Source: Mucilaginibacter pankratovii (GTDB lineage Bacteria; Bacteroidota; Bacteroidia; Sphingobacteriales; Sphingobacteriaceae). Taken from it: a stretch of 64,000 bases of DNA. Both the position numbers and the translations under genes were made by a program. Each line of letters begins with the position of its first letter. Positions within the stretch are counted from its first letter, which is position 1. Of this stretch, positions 51,582-59,007 are shown one piece after another. Location of the stretch: contig NZ_JACWMY010000002.1 in NCBI RefSeq assembly GCF_014773265.1, forward strand, positions 1 to 64,000, written 5' to 3'. The notes under the pieces are model-generated. The model was not told where the DNA came from. It worked only from the letters and a program-made list of their open reading frames with translations, and searched no databases.

Positions 51582-52112
51582 TGCCGGGTAACTCTGAAGA
51601 AGAGTGCAGAAATCAATGTGCCGGCAGCAAAAACCCCGCGGCCTGCCAGGTTTTCTGTGATTGCATTTATAAACAAGGTAAATCGCTGAATAGTTGTTTG
51701 GCAACTTTTAATAGCGCGAAAGATATTCGCAAATCTGACAGGAAGTAGCAGAGTCCACCGCAATTGGATATAATCATGTCCAAATCCGTTCAGAAAAGGC
51801 ATGTTTATAGGCCTAAATATTTGCTGATAAAAGCCGGGAGGTTTGCATTAACTCAATTGCAACAAACGCCGCAATAAATTCACGCTGTTCGTTATGATTA
51901 AAACAATAAAGTGTGAATTAAGGCTTATTACACACAAATAGAAATTTGTAACTCATTCTATTCCTGATAGTTTTATCAACACCGGTCTTCCACAATTGTG
52001 AAAAACAATTGGCCCGGTTAATTACAATTCCTTAACAGAATGATAAAACTAACCAAACTTTCGTTTTAACTAACATGTTTAACTTTATATCAAACACACT
52101 AATAAGAATACC
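51582..52112. other. 531-bp gap without a gene
   Basis: I find no supported coding frame; short open frames here have no Met or homology support. The stretch before 52113 is AT-rich and could hold the promoter of the next gene (TAACTTTA near 52080-52090, one base off the -7 consensus). No clear repeat or palindrome. Confidence 0.4.
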
Positions 52113-52328
52113 ATGACTAATTCGATCCTCGAGATAACCGAAAACGAATACCTGATAAAACTAAACAGAAATACTTTCAATCTATCGTTTATACGCAGCC
52201 TGCTTAAAATGGTGGAGGTGGCCGAGCCATCCGAAGAGAAAGCTTTTAATGTGGTAGACAGGCATATCGCCGCAAATCAAAATCATTCTTCGGAGCCGGA
52301 TTATTTCAGCTCGCTCGACGAGAAATAA
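52113..52328 (+). CDS. Hypothetical small protein, 71 residues
   Basis: MTNSILEITENEYLIKLNRNTFNLSFIRSLLKMVEVAEPSEEK: a small alpha/beta protein with an acidic tail. The N-terminal pattern resembles short antitoxin-like or prevent-host-death proteins, but no toxin gene follows, so I leave it unassigned. Confidence 0.5.
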   Translation: MTNSILEITENEYLIKLNRNTFNLSFIRSLLKMVEVAEPSEEKAFNVVDRHIAANQNHSSEPDYFSSLDEK

Positions 52329-52340
52329 GATCTTTCCTGC

Positions 52341-52898
52341 TTAGAATTTCTGCTGACGGAAGCCGCCGCGTACTACCTGCTGCTTATCCATCTGTGCCAT
52401 CTGGCCTTTCATCATTTTTATCTGGTCGGCAAGCAGTTTGTTCTTATCGTCCTTAGCAGCTTCCTTTAAATAAATTTCGGCGTTACGCTTATCGCGTTTT
52501 GCCATCGCAATACCTGCAAGGCTCAGTTTAGCCAGCGCAGTGTTGTGGCTCATGCCCATTCCCAGGCTTAGCGCCTTCTTAAAGTATTTCTCAGATTTTA
52601 GCGGCGCCTTGCGCGATTCTATCAAGCCGATAAGCAGGTTGTAGTAACCATGCTGGCCTTTATACAGTTGTTTTTCGTAGTCGGTAATTTTTAGCAGCCA
52701 TTTTCCGGATTCATCGGTATTTTCTTTACGCAGGTAGTACTGCGCAATCAGCATGTTCTCGTTAAAAAAGAAGGTAAGCAGTATTAAACCGCCAATTAAA
52801 AACACAGGTATCCCCCATCCCCAAAAACCAAACACACACAGGGCAACACCGCCACCCATTGTAACACAAGCAATAATTAACCTAACTATATTCGACAT
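52341..52898 (-). CDS. Membrane-anchored tetratricopeptide-like protein
   Basis: 185 residues from ATG 52898 (MSNIVRLIIACVTMG). Two membrane segments at about 4-45 are followed by a helical tail of tetratricopeptide-like pairs (YYNLLIGLIESRKAPLKSEKYFKKALSLG, AKRDKRNAEIYLKEA). A longer start would need TTG. Function unknown; it probably displays a helical scaffold in the cytosol or periplasm. Confidence 0.65.
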   Translation of the reverse strand: MSNIVRLIIACVTMGGGVALCVFGFWGWGIPVFLIGGLILLTFFFNENMLIAQYYLRKENTDESGKWLLKITDYEKQLYKGQHGYYNLLIGLIESRKAPLKSEKYFKKALSLGMGMSHNTALAKLSLAGIAMAKRDKRNAEIYLKEAAKDDKNKLLADQIKMMKGQMAQMDKQQVVRGGFRQQKF

Positions 52899-52970
52899 AA
52901 TTTGTATTAGTATAATCAAAGTGCAAATATCGTTATTTGTAAGCTAAATAAAACATCTGTATTAATATTT

Positions 52971-53651
52971 ATGGCAGGAGAATTAGAGCCCGGCTGGCAG
53001 AAAGCCATCGGCACCGAATTAACAAAACCGTATATGCTGGATCTGAAAAATTTCCTGATGCAGGAGAAGGAAGCCGGCCATATTACTTACCCAAAAAACA
53101 AGGAAATTTTTAACGCTTTTAATATTACACCTTTTGATAAGGTAGAGGTAGTAATTATCGGGCAAGACCCTTACCACGGCCCCAACCAGGCACACGGGCT
53201 TTCCTTTTCGGTACGCGAAGGGGTACCAGTTCCACCATCCTTAAAAAACATTTATAAAGAATTAGCTACCGATATCCCCGGCTTCCGCATCCCCCAAACC
53301 GGCGACCTCACCAAATGGGCCGAACAAGGCGTACTATTATTAAACGCAACGCTAACTGTTCGCGCGGCTACTGCCGGCTCGCATCAAAAAAAAGGCTGGG
53401 AAAAATTTACCGATGCCGCCATCAAAACCCTGTCGGACGAGAAGACCGGCCTGGTGTTTATTCTTTGGGGTGCCTACGCCCAATCAAAAAGCGTGCTCAT
53501 TAATCCCAACAATAACCACCTCATCATTAAATCAACCCATCCTTCGCCCCTGGCGGTAAGCCACGGCGGGTTCTTCGGATCCAAACCGTTTTCTAAAACA
53601 AATGAGTTTTTGAAGAAAGAGGGTAAGGAAGAAATCGATTGGCAGATATGA
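52971..53651 (+). CDS. ung: Uracil-DNA glycosylase, family 1
   Basis: 226 residues. The catalytic Asp lies in IGQDPYHGPNQAHGLSFSV, the DNA-intercalation/His motif is HPSPLAVSHGG, and LLNATLTVRAATAGSH fits the family. It removes uracil from DNA. Confidence 0.97.
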   Translation: MAGELEPGWQKAIGTELTKPYMLDLKNFLMQEKEAGHITYPKNKEIFNAFNITPFDKVEVVIIGQDPYHGPNQAHGLSFSVREGVPVPPSLKNIYKELATDIPGFRIPQTGDLTKWAEQGVLLLNATLTVRAATAGSHQKKGWEKFTDAAIKTLSDEKTGLVFILWGAYAQSKSVLINPNNNHLIIKSTHPSPLAVSHGGFFGSKPFSKTNEFLKKEGKEEIDWQI

Positions 53652-53663
53652 GCCCAAGCGCGG

Positions 53664-53766
53664 CCCCCACGCCCCCCTGAAGAGGGAGTTTTTCAAAAGT
53701 GAAAGCCCTTTAACATTCGTCAAAGGACTTTATTAAAACTTTGTTCCACATTCAGGGGGTTTGGGG
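53664..53766. repeat. Palindromic repeat with CCCCC/GGGGG ends
   Basis: CCCCACGCCCCCCTGAA at the left faces TTCAGGGGGTTTGGGG at the right around AT-rich DNA; similar to the block at 25177-25210. The right end reaches into the last codons of the DUF2306 gene. Confidence 0.6.
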
Positions 53767-54387
53767 ACTGGAGATACCATTCCTTTTATTTACAATGATA
53801 AGGGCGACTACAAGATTAGGCACCCAACACAGCCACGAAACAATGCGATAGGCAGGGATAAAATCATGAAACACAAAGGCTGATAGTAGCGGCAACCAAA
53901 TACGCAAGGTAACAGCTGCAAACGTGAGCGCATAATTACAGATCATCCATTTTTGGTGTAGACTGACATGGCCCTGCCTTATAGTGGTATATGCTTTTAC
54001 GTCACTAATTAGCCAGATAATGGCTAACGAGCCAAAGCCCAATACACAAATCAGTCCGCCTGTAGCAAAAAACGCGATGTATAAGGCCGCTATACTACTC
54101 AGCGCCACAGCTATAACATATACTTTACCCACTACGCGGTGTATTTGTAAGTAACGCCGGCGTAAACGGGCGCTAAATTGCGTCCAGCCGATTAAAAGGG
54201 CCACCCCGCCAAAAATAATGTGAATATAAAAAGCGGTGTTCCAGATATCACTATTCAGAATAGCTTTTGGTTTTGACTGCAATAAACCGTTCGACCGCAT
54301 ATCGACCAAAAAATAAAGTAAGGGATACAGGCCAATAGCAATGGCAAAAAAAGCGAATGGGATCCAGGGTAGGTTTTTAAGTTTCAT
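53752..54387 (-). CDS. DUF2306 family membrane protein
   Basis: 211 residues with several membrane helices (WIPFAFFAIAIGLYPLLYFL, AFYIHIIFGGVALLIGWTQF, VGKVYVIAVALSSIAALYIAF, FGSLAIIWLISDV), the DUF2306 layout. The last seven residues (ISSPQTP) are encoded by the inner edge of the CCCCC/GGGGG palindrome, so the C-terminus seems to have been set by the repeat. No function known. Confidence 0.8.
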   Translation of the reverse strand: MKLKNLPWIPFAFFAIAIGLYPLLYFLVDMRSNGLLQSKPKAILNSDIWNTAFYIHIIFGGVALLIGWTQFSARLRRRYLQIHRVVGKVYVIAVALSSIAALYIAFFATGGLICVLGFGSLAIIWLISDVKAYTTIRQGHVSLHQKWMICNYALTFAAVTLRIWLPLLSAFVFHDFIPAYRIVSWLCWVPNLVVALIIVNKRNGISSPQTP

Positions 54388-54462
54388 TGCTGTTTAGACC
54401 ATTAAAACCATAATTGTGTTACAGCGGATATTTAAAGGCAAAACAATTAAGGTACGAGACAC

Positions 54463-54502
54463 AAAAAAGCCAGGAATCAAAAAAAAGTCTTGATTCCTGG
54501 CT
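54463..54502 (-). terminator. Terminator of the Lrp gene
   Basis: On the minus strand AGCCAGGAATCAA and TTGATTCCTGGCT pair around a loop with a T-rich tail (TTTTTTGTG). Confidence 0.7.
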
Positions 54503-54524
54503 CTTGAATTCTTGTATCTAATTT

Positions 54525-54995
54525 CTAATATTCCAGCGGCACTATCGGCTCTTTCTTGCTGGTGCTCATGATCATCATGGTTTGGAAAGTTTTTACCACG
54601 GTGATGCGGCTTATCTTATCCATAATAAGGCGTTCGTACGATTTAATATCGCGCACGTATACCTTCAGCAGAAAATCGCATTGCCCGGTTACGTGATGGC
54701 ACTCGGTAACTTCTTTAATAGTTTGGATCTCGTCCAAAAATGTTTGGATGGTATTCTTCTGATGAAAATCCAGTGAGATCTGTATAAAGGTCTTAATGCC
54801 CAAACCCAATTTCTCCTCGTCCACTAAAGCGTGATAGCTTTTAATGTACTCGGCGTTCTCCAGTTTGCGCACACGTTCTAACGTAGGTGCCGGCGAAAGC
54901 CCTATTTCGTTAGATAGCTGCAAGTTGGTTATGCGGCCGTTTTCTTGTAATATCTTGAGTATTTGGAGGTCTATCTTATCTAATTCAGCTGCCAT
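54525..54995 (-). CDS. Lrp/AsnC-family transcriptional regulator
   Basis: 156 residues from ATG 54995 (MAAELDKIDLQILKIL). The N-terminal helix-turn-helix (ITNLQLSNEIGLSPAPTLERV) is followed by the RAM ligand domain (IKTFIQISLDF, VTECHHVTGQCDFLLKVYV). Typical single-regulator gene; target unknown. A TATATTTG box lies 8 nt before the start. Confidence 0.9.
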   Translation of the reverse strand: MAAELDKIDLQILKILQENGRITNLQLSNEIGLSPAPTLERVRKLENAEYIKSYHALVDEEKLGLGIKTFIQISLDFHQKNTIQTFLDEIQTIKEVTECHHVTGQCDFLLKVYVRDIKSYERLIMDKISRITVVKTFQTMMIMSTSKKEPIVPLEY

Positions 54996-55003
54996 GGTAC
55001 ATG

Positions 55004-55032
55004 CAAATATAAAATAATCTGCTTCACACAAA
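55004..55032 (-). promoter_or_regulatory. Promoter of the Lrp gene
   Basis: On the minus strand TTTG (55032-55029) and TATATTTG (55011-55004) with 17 nt between. The -7 box ends 8 nt before the ATG at 54995, giving a very short leader. Confidence 0.45.
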
Positions 55033-55085
55033 ATATAATTCCATATAAATATCATTTAACAAAACAATTTAAGAATAATTTCATT

Positions 55086-55105
55086 TTTTTAGACGAGTCT
55101 AAAAA
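55086..55105 (+). promoter_or_regulatory. MntR operator
   Basis: TTTTTAGAC, two nucleotides, GTCTAAAAA: a perfect dyad covering the spacer of the promoter whose -7 box TATATTTG is at 55112-55119. A DtxR-family repressor binding here would be expected to block the polymerase. The -7 box ends 5 nt before ATG 55125. Confidence 0.7.
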
Positions 55106-55124
55106 TAATATTATATTTGCCTAA

Positions 55125-55775
55125 ATGAATACATTAGCCGAGGAAAATTACTTAAAGGCCATCTATAAGTTAGCCTCGCTTACAGAAAACGTGAGCACTA
55201 ACCAAATAGCGGCATCGCTGGAAACAAAAGCCTCGTCGGTTACAGATATGTTGCGCAAGCTGTCAGATAAAACCCTCATTAATTATACCCGCTACCAGGG
55301 CGTGAGCCTTACCGAGGCCGGCGAAAAAGTGGCTATCAACATCATCCGTAAGCACCGGCTTTGGGAGTACTTTTTGGTAGAGAAGCTGAATTTTAAATGG
55401 GATGAGGTGCACGATATGGCCGAAGAAATGGAGCATATCTCCTCTAACGAATTAATAGACCGGCTGGATGAGTTTATGGGCTTCCCAAAGCGCGACCCGC
55501 ACGGCGACCCGATCCCCGATTGCAACGGGCAGTTTAAAACAAATGATCTTAAACCAATTTCAGCGCTGGCTGTTAGTGCCGGGGGTATCATTTCGGGAGT
55601 TAGGGACCACACGTCAGTATTTTTACAATACCTGGAGAAACAGGGGCTCATCATCGGCAAAAAAATAATGATAAAAGAGGTTATCAGTTACGATAACACA
55701 GTAGTACTGCAAATGGATAACAAAACTTTACAAATAAGCCGCGAGGTGGCCAATAACCTTTTAATAGCTATATGA
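55125..55775 (+). CDS. mntR: Metal-dependent regulator, DtxR/MntR family
   Basis: 216 residues: winged helix at 1-65 (NYLKAIYKLASLTENVSTNQIAASL), metal-binding dimerisation region (IIRKHRLWEYFLVEKLNFKWDEVH, EMEHISSNELIDRLDEFM) and C-terminal SH3-like segment (LKPISALAVSAGGIISGV). It overlaps the start of mntH by 4 nt (ATGA). The repressor with its operator and the Nramp gene form a classic metal-homeostasis loop; whether Mn or Fe is the main ligand is not settled by sequence. Confidence 0.92.
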   Translation: MNTLAEENYLKAIYKLASLTENVSTNQIAASLETKASSVTDMLRKLSDKTLINYTRYQGVSLTEAGEKVAINIIRKHRLWEYFLVEKLNFKWDEVHDMAEEMEHISSNELIDRLDEFMGFPKRDPHGDPIPDCNGQFKTNDLKPISALAVSAGGIISGVRDHTSVFLQYLEKQGLIIGKKIMIKEVISYDNTVVLQMDNKTLQISREVANNLLIAI

Positions 55776-57652
55776 TAACAAACGAATCGTTAGGCAATGT
55801 ACACAACTCGGTAGGTACCGAAAATAAAACCGGCTGGCGCAAATTGCTTTCCTTTTTAGGCCCGGCCTATTTGGTAAGTGTAGGTTATATGGATCCCGGC
55901 AACTGGGCAACGGATTTGGCTGCCGGCAGCCAGTTTGGTTACAAGCTAATATGGGTGTTGTTGTTATCAAATATGATTGCCCTGCTTTTGCAGAACCTTT
56001 GCGTAAGGCTGGGCATAGTGCGCGGGCTTGATCTGGCGCAGGCATCCAAGCACTCGTACCCGCGTTTTGTGAATTTTTGCCTATACATATTGGCGCAGAT
56101 CTCTATAATCGCCTGCGACCTGGCAGAGGTGATAGGCATGGCCATCGGTTTAAACCTGCTATTTGGCCTGCCCCTGATATGGGGCGTATCTATTACCATG
56201 TTGGATACCCTGCTGCTTTTGTTTTTACTGAACAAAGGGATGCGCAAGCTGGAAGGATTTATTATCTCATTGATATTTATTGTAGGGCTGGCCTTTTTAT
56301 TGGAGATGTTTATTGTGCAGCCACATGTAATAGATGTTGCCAAAGGTTTTATCCCCACGGCATTAAATGAGCGGTCTTTGTATTTAGCCATTGGTATTAT
56401 CGGTGCCACAGTAATGCCGCATAATCTTTACCTCCACTCATCACTGGTGCAAACCAGGAAGATAGACCGCACGGAAGAAGGCATCAAAACCGCCATCCGT
56501 TATAACTTTTGGGATACCACCATCGCGCTTAACCTTGCCTTTTTTGTAAATGCCGCGATACTGATACTGGCAGCAACCGCCTTTTTTGGCAGGGGCTACC
56601 ACGAGGTGGCCGAAATACAGGATGCGCATAAATTGCTTAGCAATATCTTTGGTAAGCTGGCACCGGCACTGTTTGCTATAGCGCTGATAGCCGCCGGGCA
56701 AAGCTCCACCGTAACCGGTACACTTGCCGGGCAAATTATTATGGAGGGGCACTTAAACCTGCGTATTGCGCCATGGCTACGGCGTTTGATCACCCGGATA
56801 TTTGCCATAGTGCCCGCGTTTTTCACCATATTGTATGCCGGCGAAGAAGGGTTAGGCAAGCTGTTGATACTAAGCCAGGTGGTGTTAAGCCTGCAACTGG
56901 GTTTTGCCATTATCCCGCTGATCCATTTTACATCTGATAAAAAACGGATGGGCAAATTTGCTACCAGCCTGCCTTTAAGGGTTTTGGCCTGGGTATTTGC
57001 AGTGTTGATAGTTGGATTGAATGCAAGGCTGGTTATACAAGAGATAGGCAACTGGGCAGATGCTAACCAGGGCTCGGCCAATTTAGTGCACTTTGTAATA
57101 ACGCCGATAGCTGTTGGTGTTGCGGCGCTGCTGCTTTACGTTTTCCTGCGCCCGCTGTTATGGAAACATACCGATCAGCGAGTTTACATCCCCCATGGTA
57201 TCGCGGCTTCGCTGGATAATTTGGAGCCCGTACATTACAACCATATTGCAGTAACGATCGATTTCTCTAAGAACGACCAGGACTGTATACGCCATGCTTT
57301 AATGCAGGGCGGCAAGAAGGCCAGGTACAGCCTGATACACGTGGTAGAAACGGCCGGTGCACGGTACTACGGCAAACAGGTAATGGACAACGAAACCCAA
57401 AGCGACGTAAACAATTTAGAAAAGTATGTGGATGCCTTAACCAAACTAAATTACAAAGTGGAAGCCAGGATAGGCTATGGTGTTGCGGCAACTGCTATTG
57501 CCGAAATTGTTAATACCGAAGGCATCGATTTTATTGTAATGGGTTCGCATGGGCACAAAGCGCTTAAGGACCTGATATTTGGCACCACCGTTAACAGCGT
57601 AAGGCACAAGGTAAATGTACCGGTGCTGGTTGTTAAGCCGGCCGCAAAATAA
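55772..57652 (+). CDS. mntH: Nramp divalent-metal transporter with C-terminal universal stress domain
   Basis: 626 residues. Eleven membrane segments of the Nramp fold fill residues 25-465, with YMDPGNWATDLAAGS (TM1) and TVMPHNLYLHSSL (TM6) metal-binding motifs. From about residue 485 a UspA domain follows (HIAVTIDFSKNDQDCIRHAL) containing a complete nucleotide loop GSHGHKALKDLIFGTT. The extra domain is absent in most MntH proteins and could couple transport to nucleotide state; it is seen in Bacteroidota (from memory). Confidence 0.92.
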   Translation: MITNESLGNVHNSVGTENKTGWRKLLSFLGPAYLVSVGYMDPGNWATDLAAGSQFGYKLIWVLLLSNMIALLLQNLCVRLGIVRGLDLAQASKHSYPRFVNFCLYILAQISIIACDLAEVIGMAIGLNLLFGLPLIWGVSITMLDTLLLLFLLNKGMRKLEGFIISLIFIVGLAFLLEMFIVQPHVIDVAKGFIPTALNERSLYLAIGIIGATVMPHNLYLHSSLVQTRKIDRTEEGIKTAIRYNFWDTTIALNLAFFVNAAILILAATAFFGRGYHEVAEIQDAHKLLSNIFGKLAPALFAIALIAAGQSSTVTGTLAGQIIMEGHLNLRIAPWLRRLITRIFAIVPAFFTILYAGEEGLGKLLILSQVVLSLQLGFAIIPLIHFTSDKKRMGKFATSLPLRVLAWVFAVLIVGLNARLVIQEIGNWADANQGSANLVHFVITPIAVGVAALLLYVFLRPLLWKHTDQRVYIPHGIAASLDNLEPVHYNHIAVTIDFSKNDQDCIRHALMQGGKKARYSLIHVVETAGARYYGKQVMDNETQSDVNNLEKYVDALTKLNYKVEARIGYGVAATAIAEIVNTEGIDFIVMGSHGHKALKDLIFGTTVNSVRHKVNVPVLVVKPAAK

Positions 57653-57671
57653 TTTGCATATTTGCAGCGTA

Positions 57672-58121
57672 ATGAAGCAGGATATCTACATCAAGAATAA
57701 AAAGGCATACTTTGAGTACCACATACTAGATAAATACGTAGCGGGTATACAACTGCTGGGTACCGAGATAAAATCCATCCGTGAAGGTAAAGCCAACGTG
57801 AACGATGCTTTTTGCACTTTTATTGGCAACCAGCTTTACATCCGTAATCTGCATATTTCCGAGTATTCCTTCGGCTCGTTCTACAATCACGAGGCCAAAC
57901 GCGATCGCGTGCTGCTGCTCAACAAAAAAGAACTAAAAAAACTACTTACCCGTGGTGAGGAAAAAGGGTTAACCATTATCCCCCTTGCCTTGTTTATCAG
58001 CGAGCGTGGTTTTGCCAAAGTAGAAATAGGCCTTGCACAAGGTAAAAAAACCTTCGACAAGCGCGAGACCATGAAGGAGCGCGATACGAAGATTGAGATG
58101 GATAGGGCGATGAAAAGGTAG
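57672..58121 (+). CDS. smpB: SsrA-binding protein
   Basis: 149 residues from ATG 57672. The family pattern includes NKKAYFEYHILDKYVAG, LLGTEIKSIREGKANVNDAF, HEAKRDRVLLLNKKE and the C-terminal RGFAKVEIGLAQGKK, DKRETMKERDTK. It works with tmRNA in ribosome rescue. The stop codon TAG shares its last base with an 11-copy tandem repeat. Confidence 0.96.
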   Translation: MKQDIYIKNKKAYFEYHILDKYVAGIQLLGTEIKSIREGKANVNDAFCTFIGNQLYIRNLHISEYSFGSFYNHEAKRDRVLLLNKKELKKLLTRGEEKGLTIIPLALFISERGFAKVEIGLAQGKKTFDKRETMKERDTKIEMDRAMKR

Positions 58122-58197
58122 TTTGCAGTTTGCAGTTTGCAGTTTGCAGTTTGCAGTTTGCAGTTTGCAGTTTGCAGTTTGCAGTTTGCAGTTTGCA
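58121..58197 (+). repeat. Eleven tandem copies of a 7-bp repeat after smpB
   Basis: Eleven exact copies of GTTTGCA in a row, starting on the final base of the smpB stop codon. Beyond them, ACTGCAAACC and AACTGCCAAC at about 58210-58240 are inverted, degenerate copies, so the element can fold as a hairpin. Too short a unit for CRISPR. Confidence 0.9.
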
Positions 58198-58242
58198 GCG
58201 CTTTACTGACTGCAAACCGTTATCTGAAAACTGCCAACTGGC

Positions 58243-58899
58243 TCACCACGCCCTATCCCCTACTAACGGCACAAATCTAAAGGTATCCAGCACATGCCTT
58301 TCGTAATCATTTTCGCTGGTTTTTAATACGGTAACCATTTTCTGGGATTTTTCGTCGCCAACGGGGATAACTAAAATACCGCCGATATTGAGCTGTTTTA
58401 ATAGCAGATCGGGCACGGTTGGGGCGCCGGCGGTTACAATGATCTTGTCATACGGCGCATCACTTGCTATGCCTATCGAGCCATCGCCCAAAAAGAATTT
58501 TGGCTTGTAACCCATATAAGGCAATACTTGTATGGTACGTTCGTAAAGTTTTTCCTGGCGCTCTATGGTGAATACTTTGGCACCAACCTCCATCAATACA
58601 CAGGTTTGATAACCACAGCCGGTGCCAATCTCTAATACTTTATCGCCTTTACGAATGTGGAGCAATTCGGTTTGATAAGCTACCGTATAAGGCTGCGAAA
58701 TGGTTTGCCCTGCCCCTATCGGGAAGGCAATGTCCTTGTAAGCCTGGTTCCAAAAAGTTTCATCAAAAAAATAGTGCCGGGGTACTTTGCCAATGGCTGT
58801 TAATACCCGCTCGTCTTCAATTCCTTTTTTTCGTAAAACCTCAACCAGTCTTTTTCGTGCACCTTGCTCGCGGTAATTATCAATAAACTTGTACGCCAT
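58243..58899 (-). CDS. pcm: Protein-L-isoaspartate O-methyltransferase
   Basis: 218 residues from ATG 58899 (MAYKFIDNYREQGARKRL). It has the PCMT features VPRHYFFDE, GAGQTISQPYTVAYQTELL and the SAM loop VLEIGTGCGYQT, plus YDKIIVTAGAP. It repairs isoaspartyl residues in proteins. A longer N-terminus (to 59004) is not homologous. Confidence 0.93.
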   Translation of the reverse strand: MAYKFIDNYREQGARKRLVEVLRKKGIEDERVLTAIGKVPRHYFFDETFWNQAYKDIAFPIGAGQTISQPYTVAYQTELLHIRKGDKVLEIGTGCGYQTCVLMEVGAKVFTIERQEKLYERTIQVLPYMGYKPKFFLGDGSIGIASDAPYDKIIVTAGAPTVPDLLLKQLNIGGILVIPVGDEKSQKMVTVLKTSENDYERHVLDTFRFVPLVGDRAW

Positions 58900-59007
58900 C
58901 GTTACAAAATTAACACGATTAAAGGATTTAACGATTAACCTAATAAGTTTGCCAAAAGATTTAGCTTTATTTAGTTGACTAAGAGGCGAAATAGTTATAC
59001 ACAACCA

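Noticed and set aside
51569..51802. Minus-strand frame downstream of DoxX
   Set aside because: No signal, domain or start support; considered non-coding.
58121..58197. A CRISPR-like array of repeats after smpB
   Set aside because: The unit is only 7 bp with no spacers; it is a simple tandem repeat.
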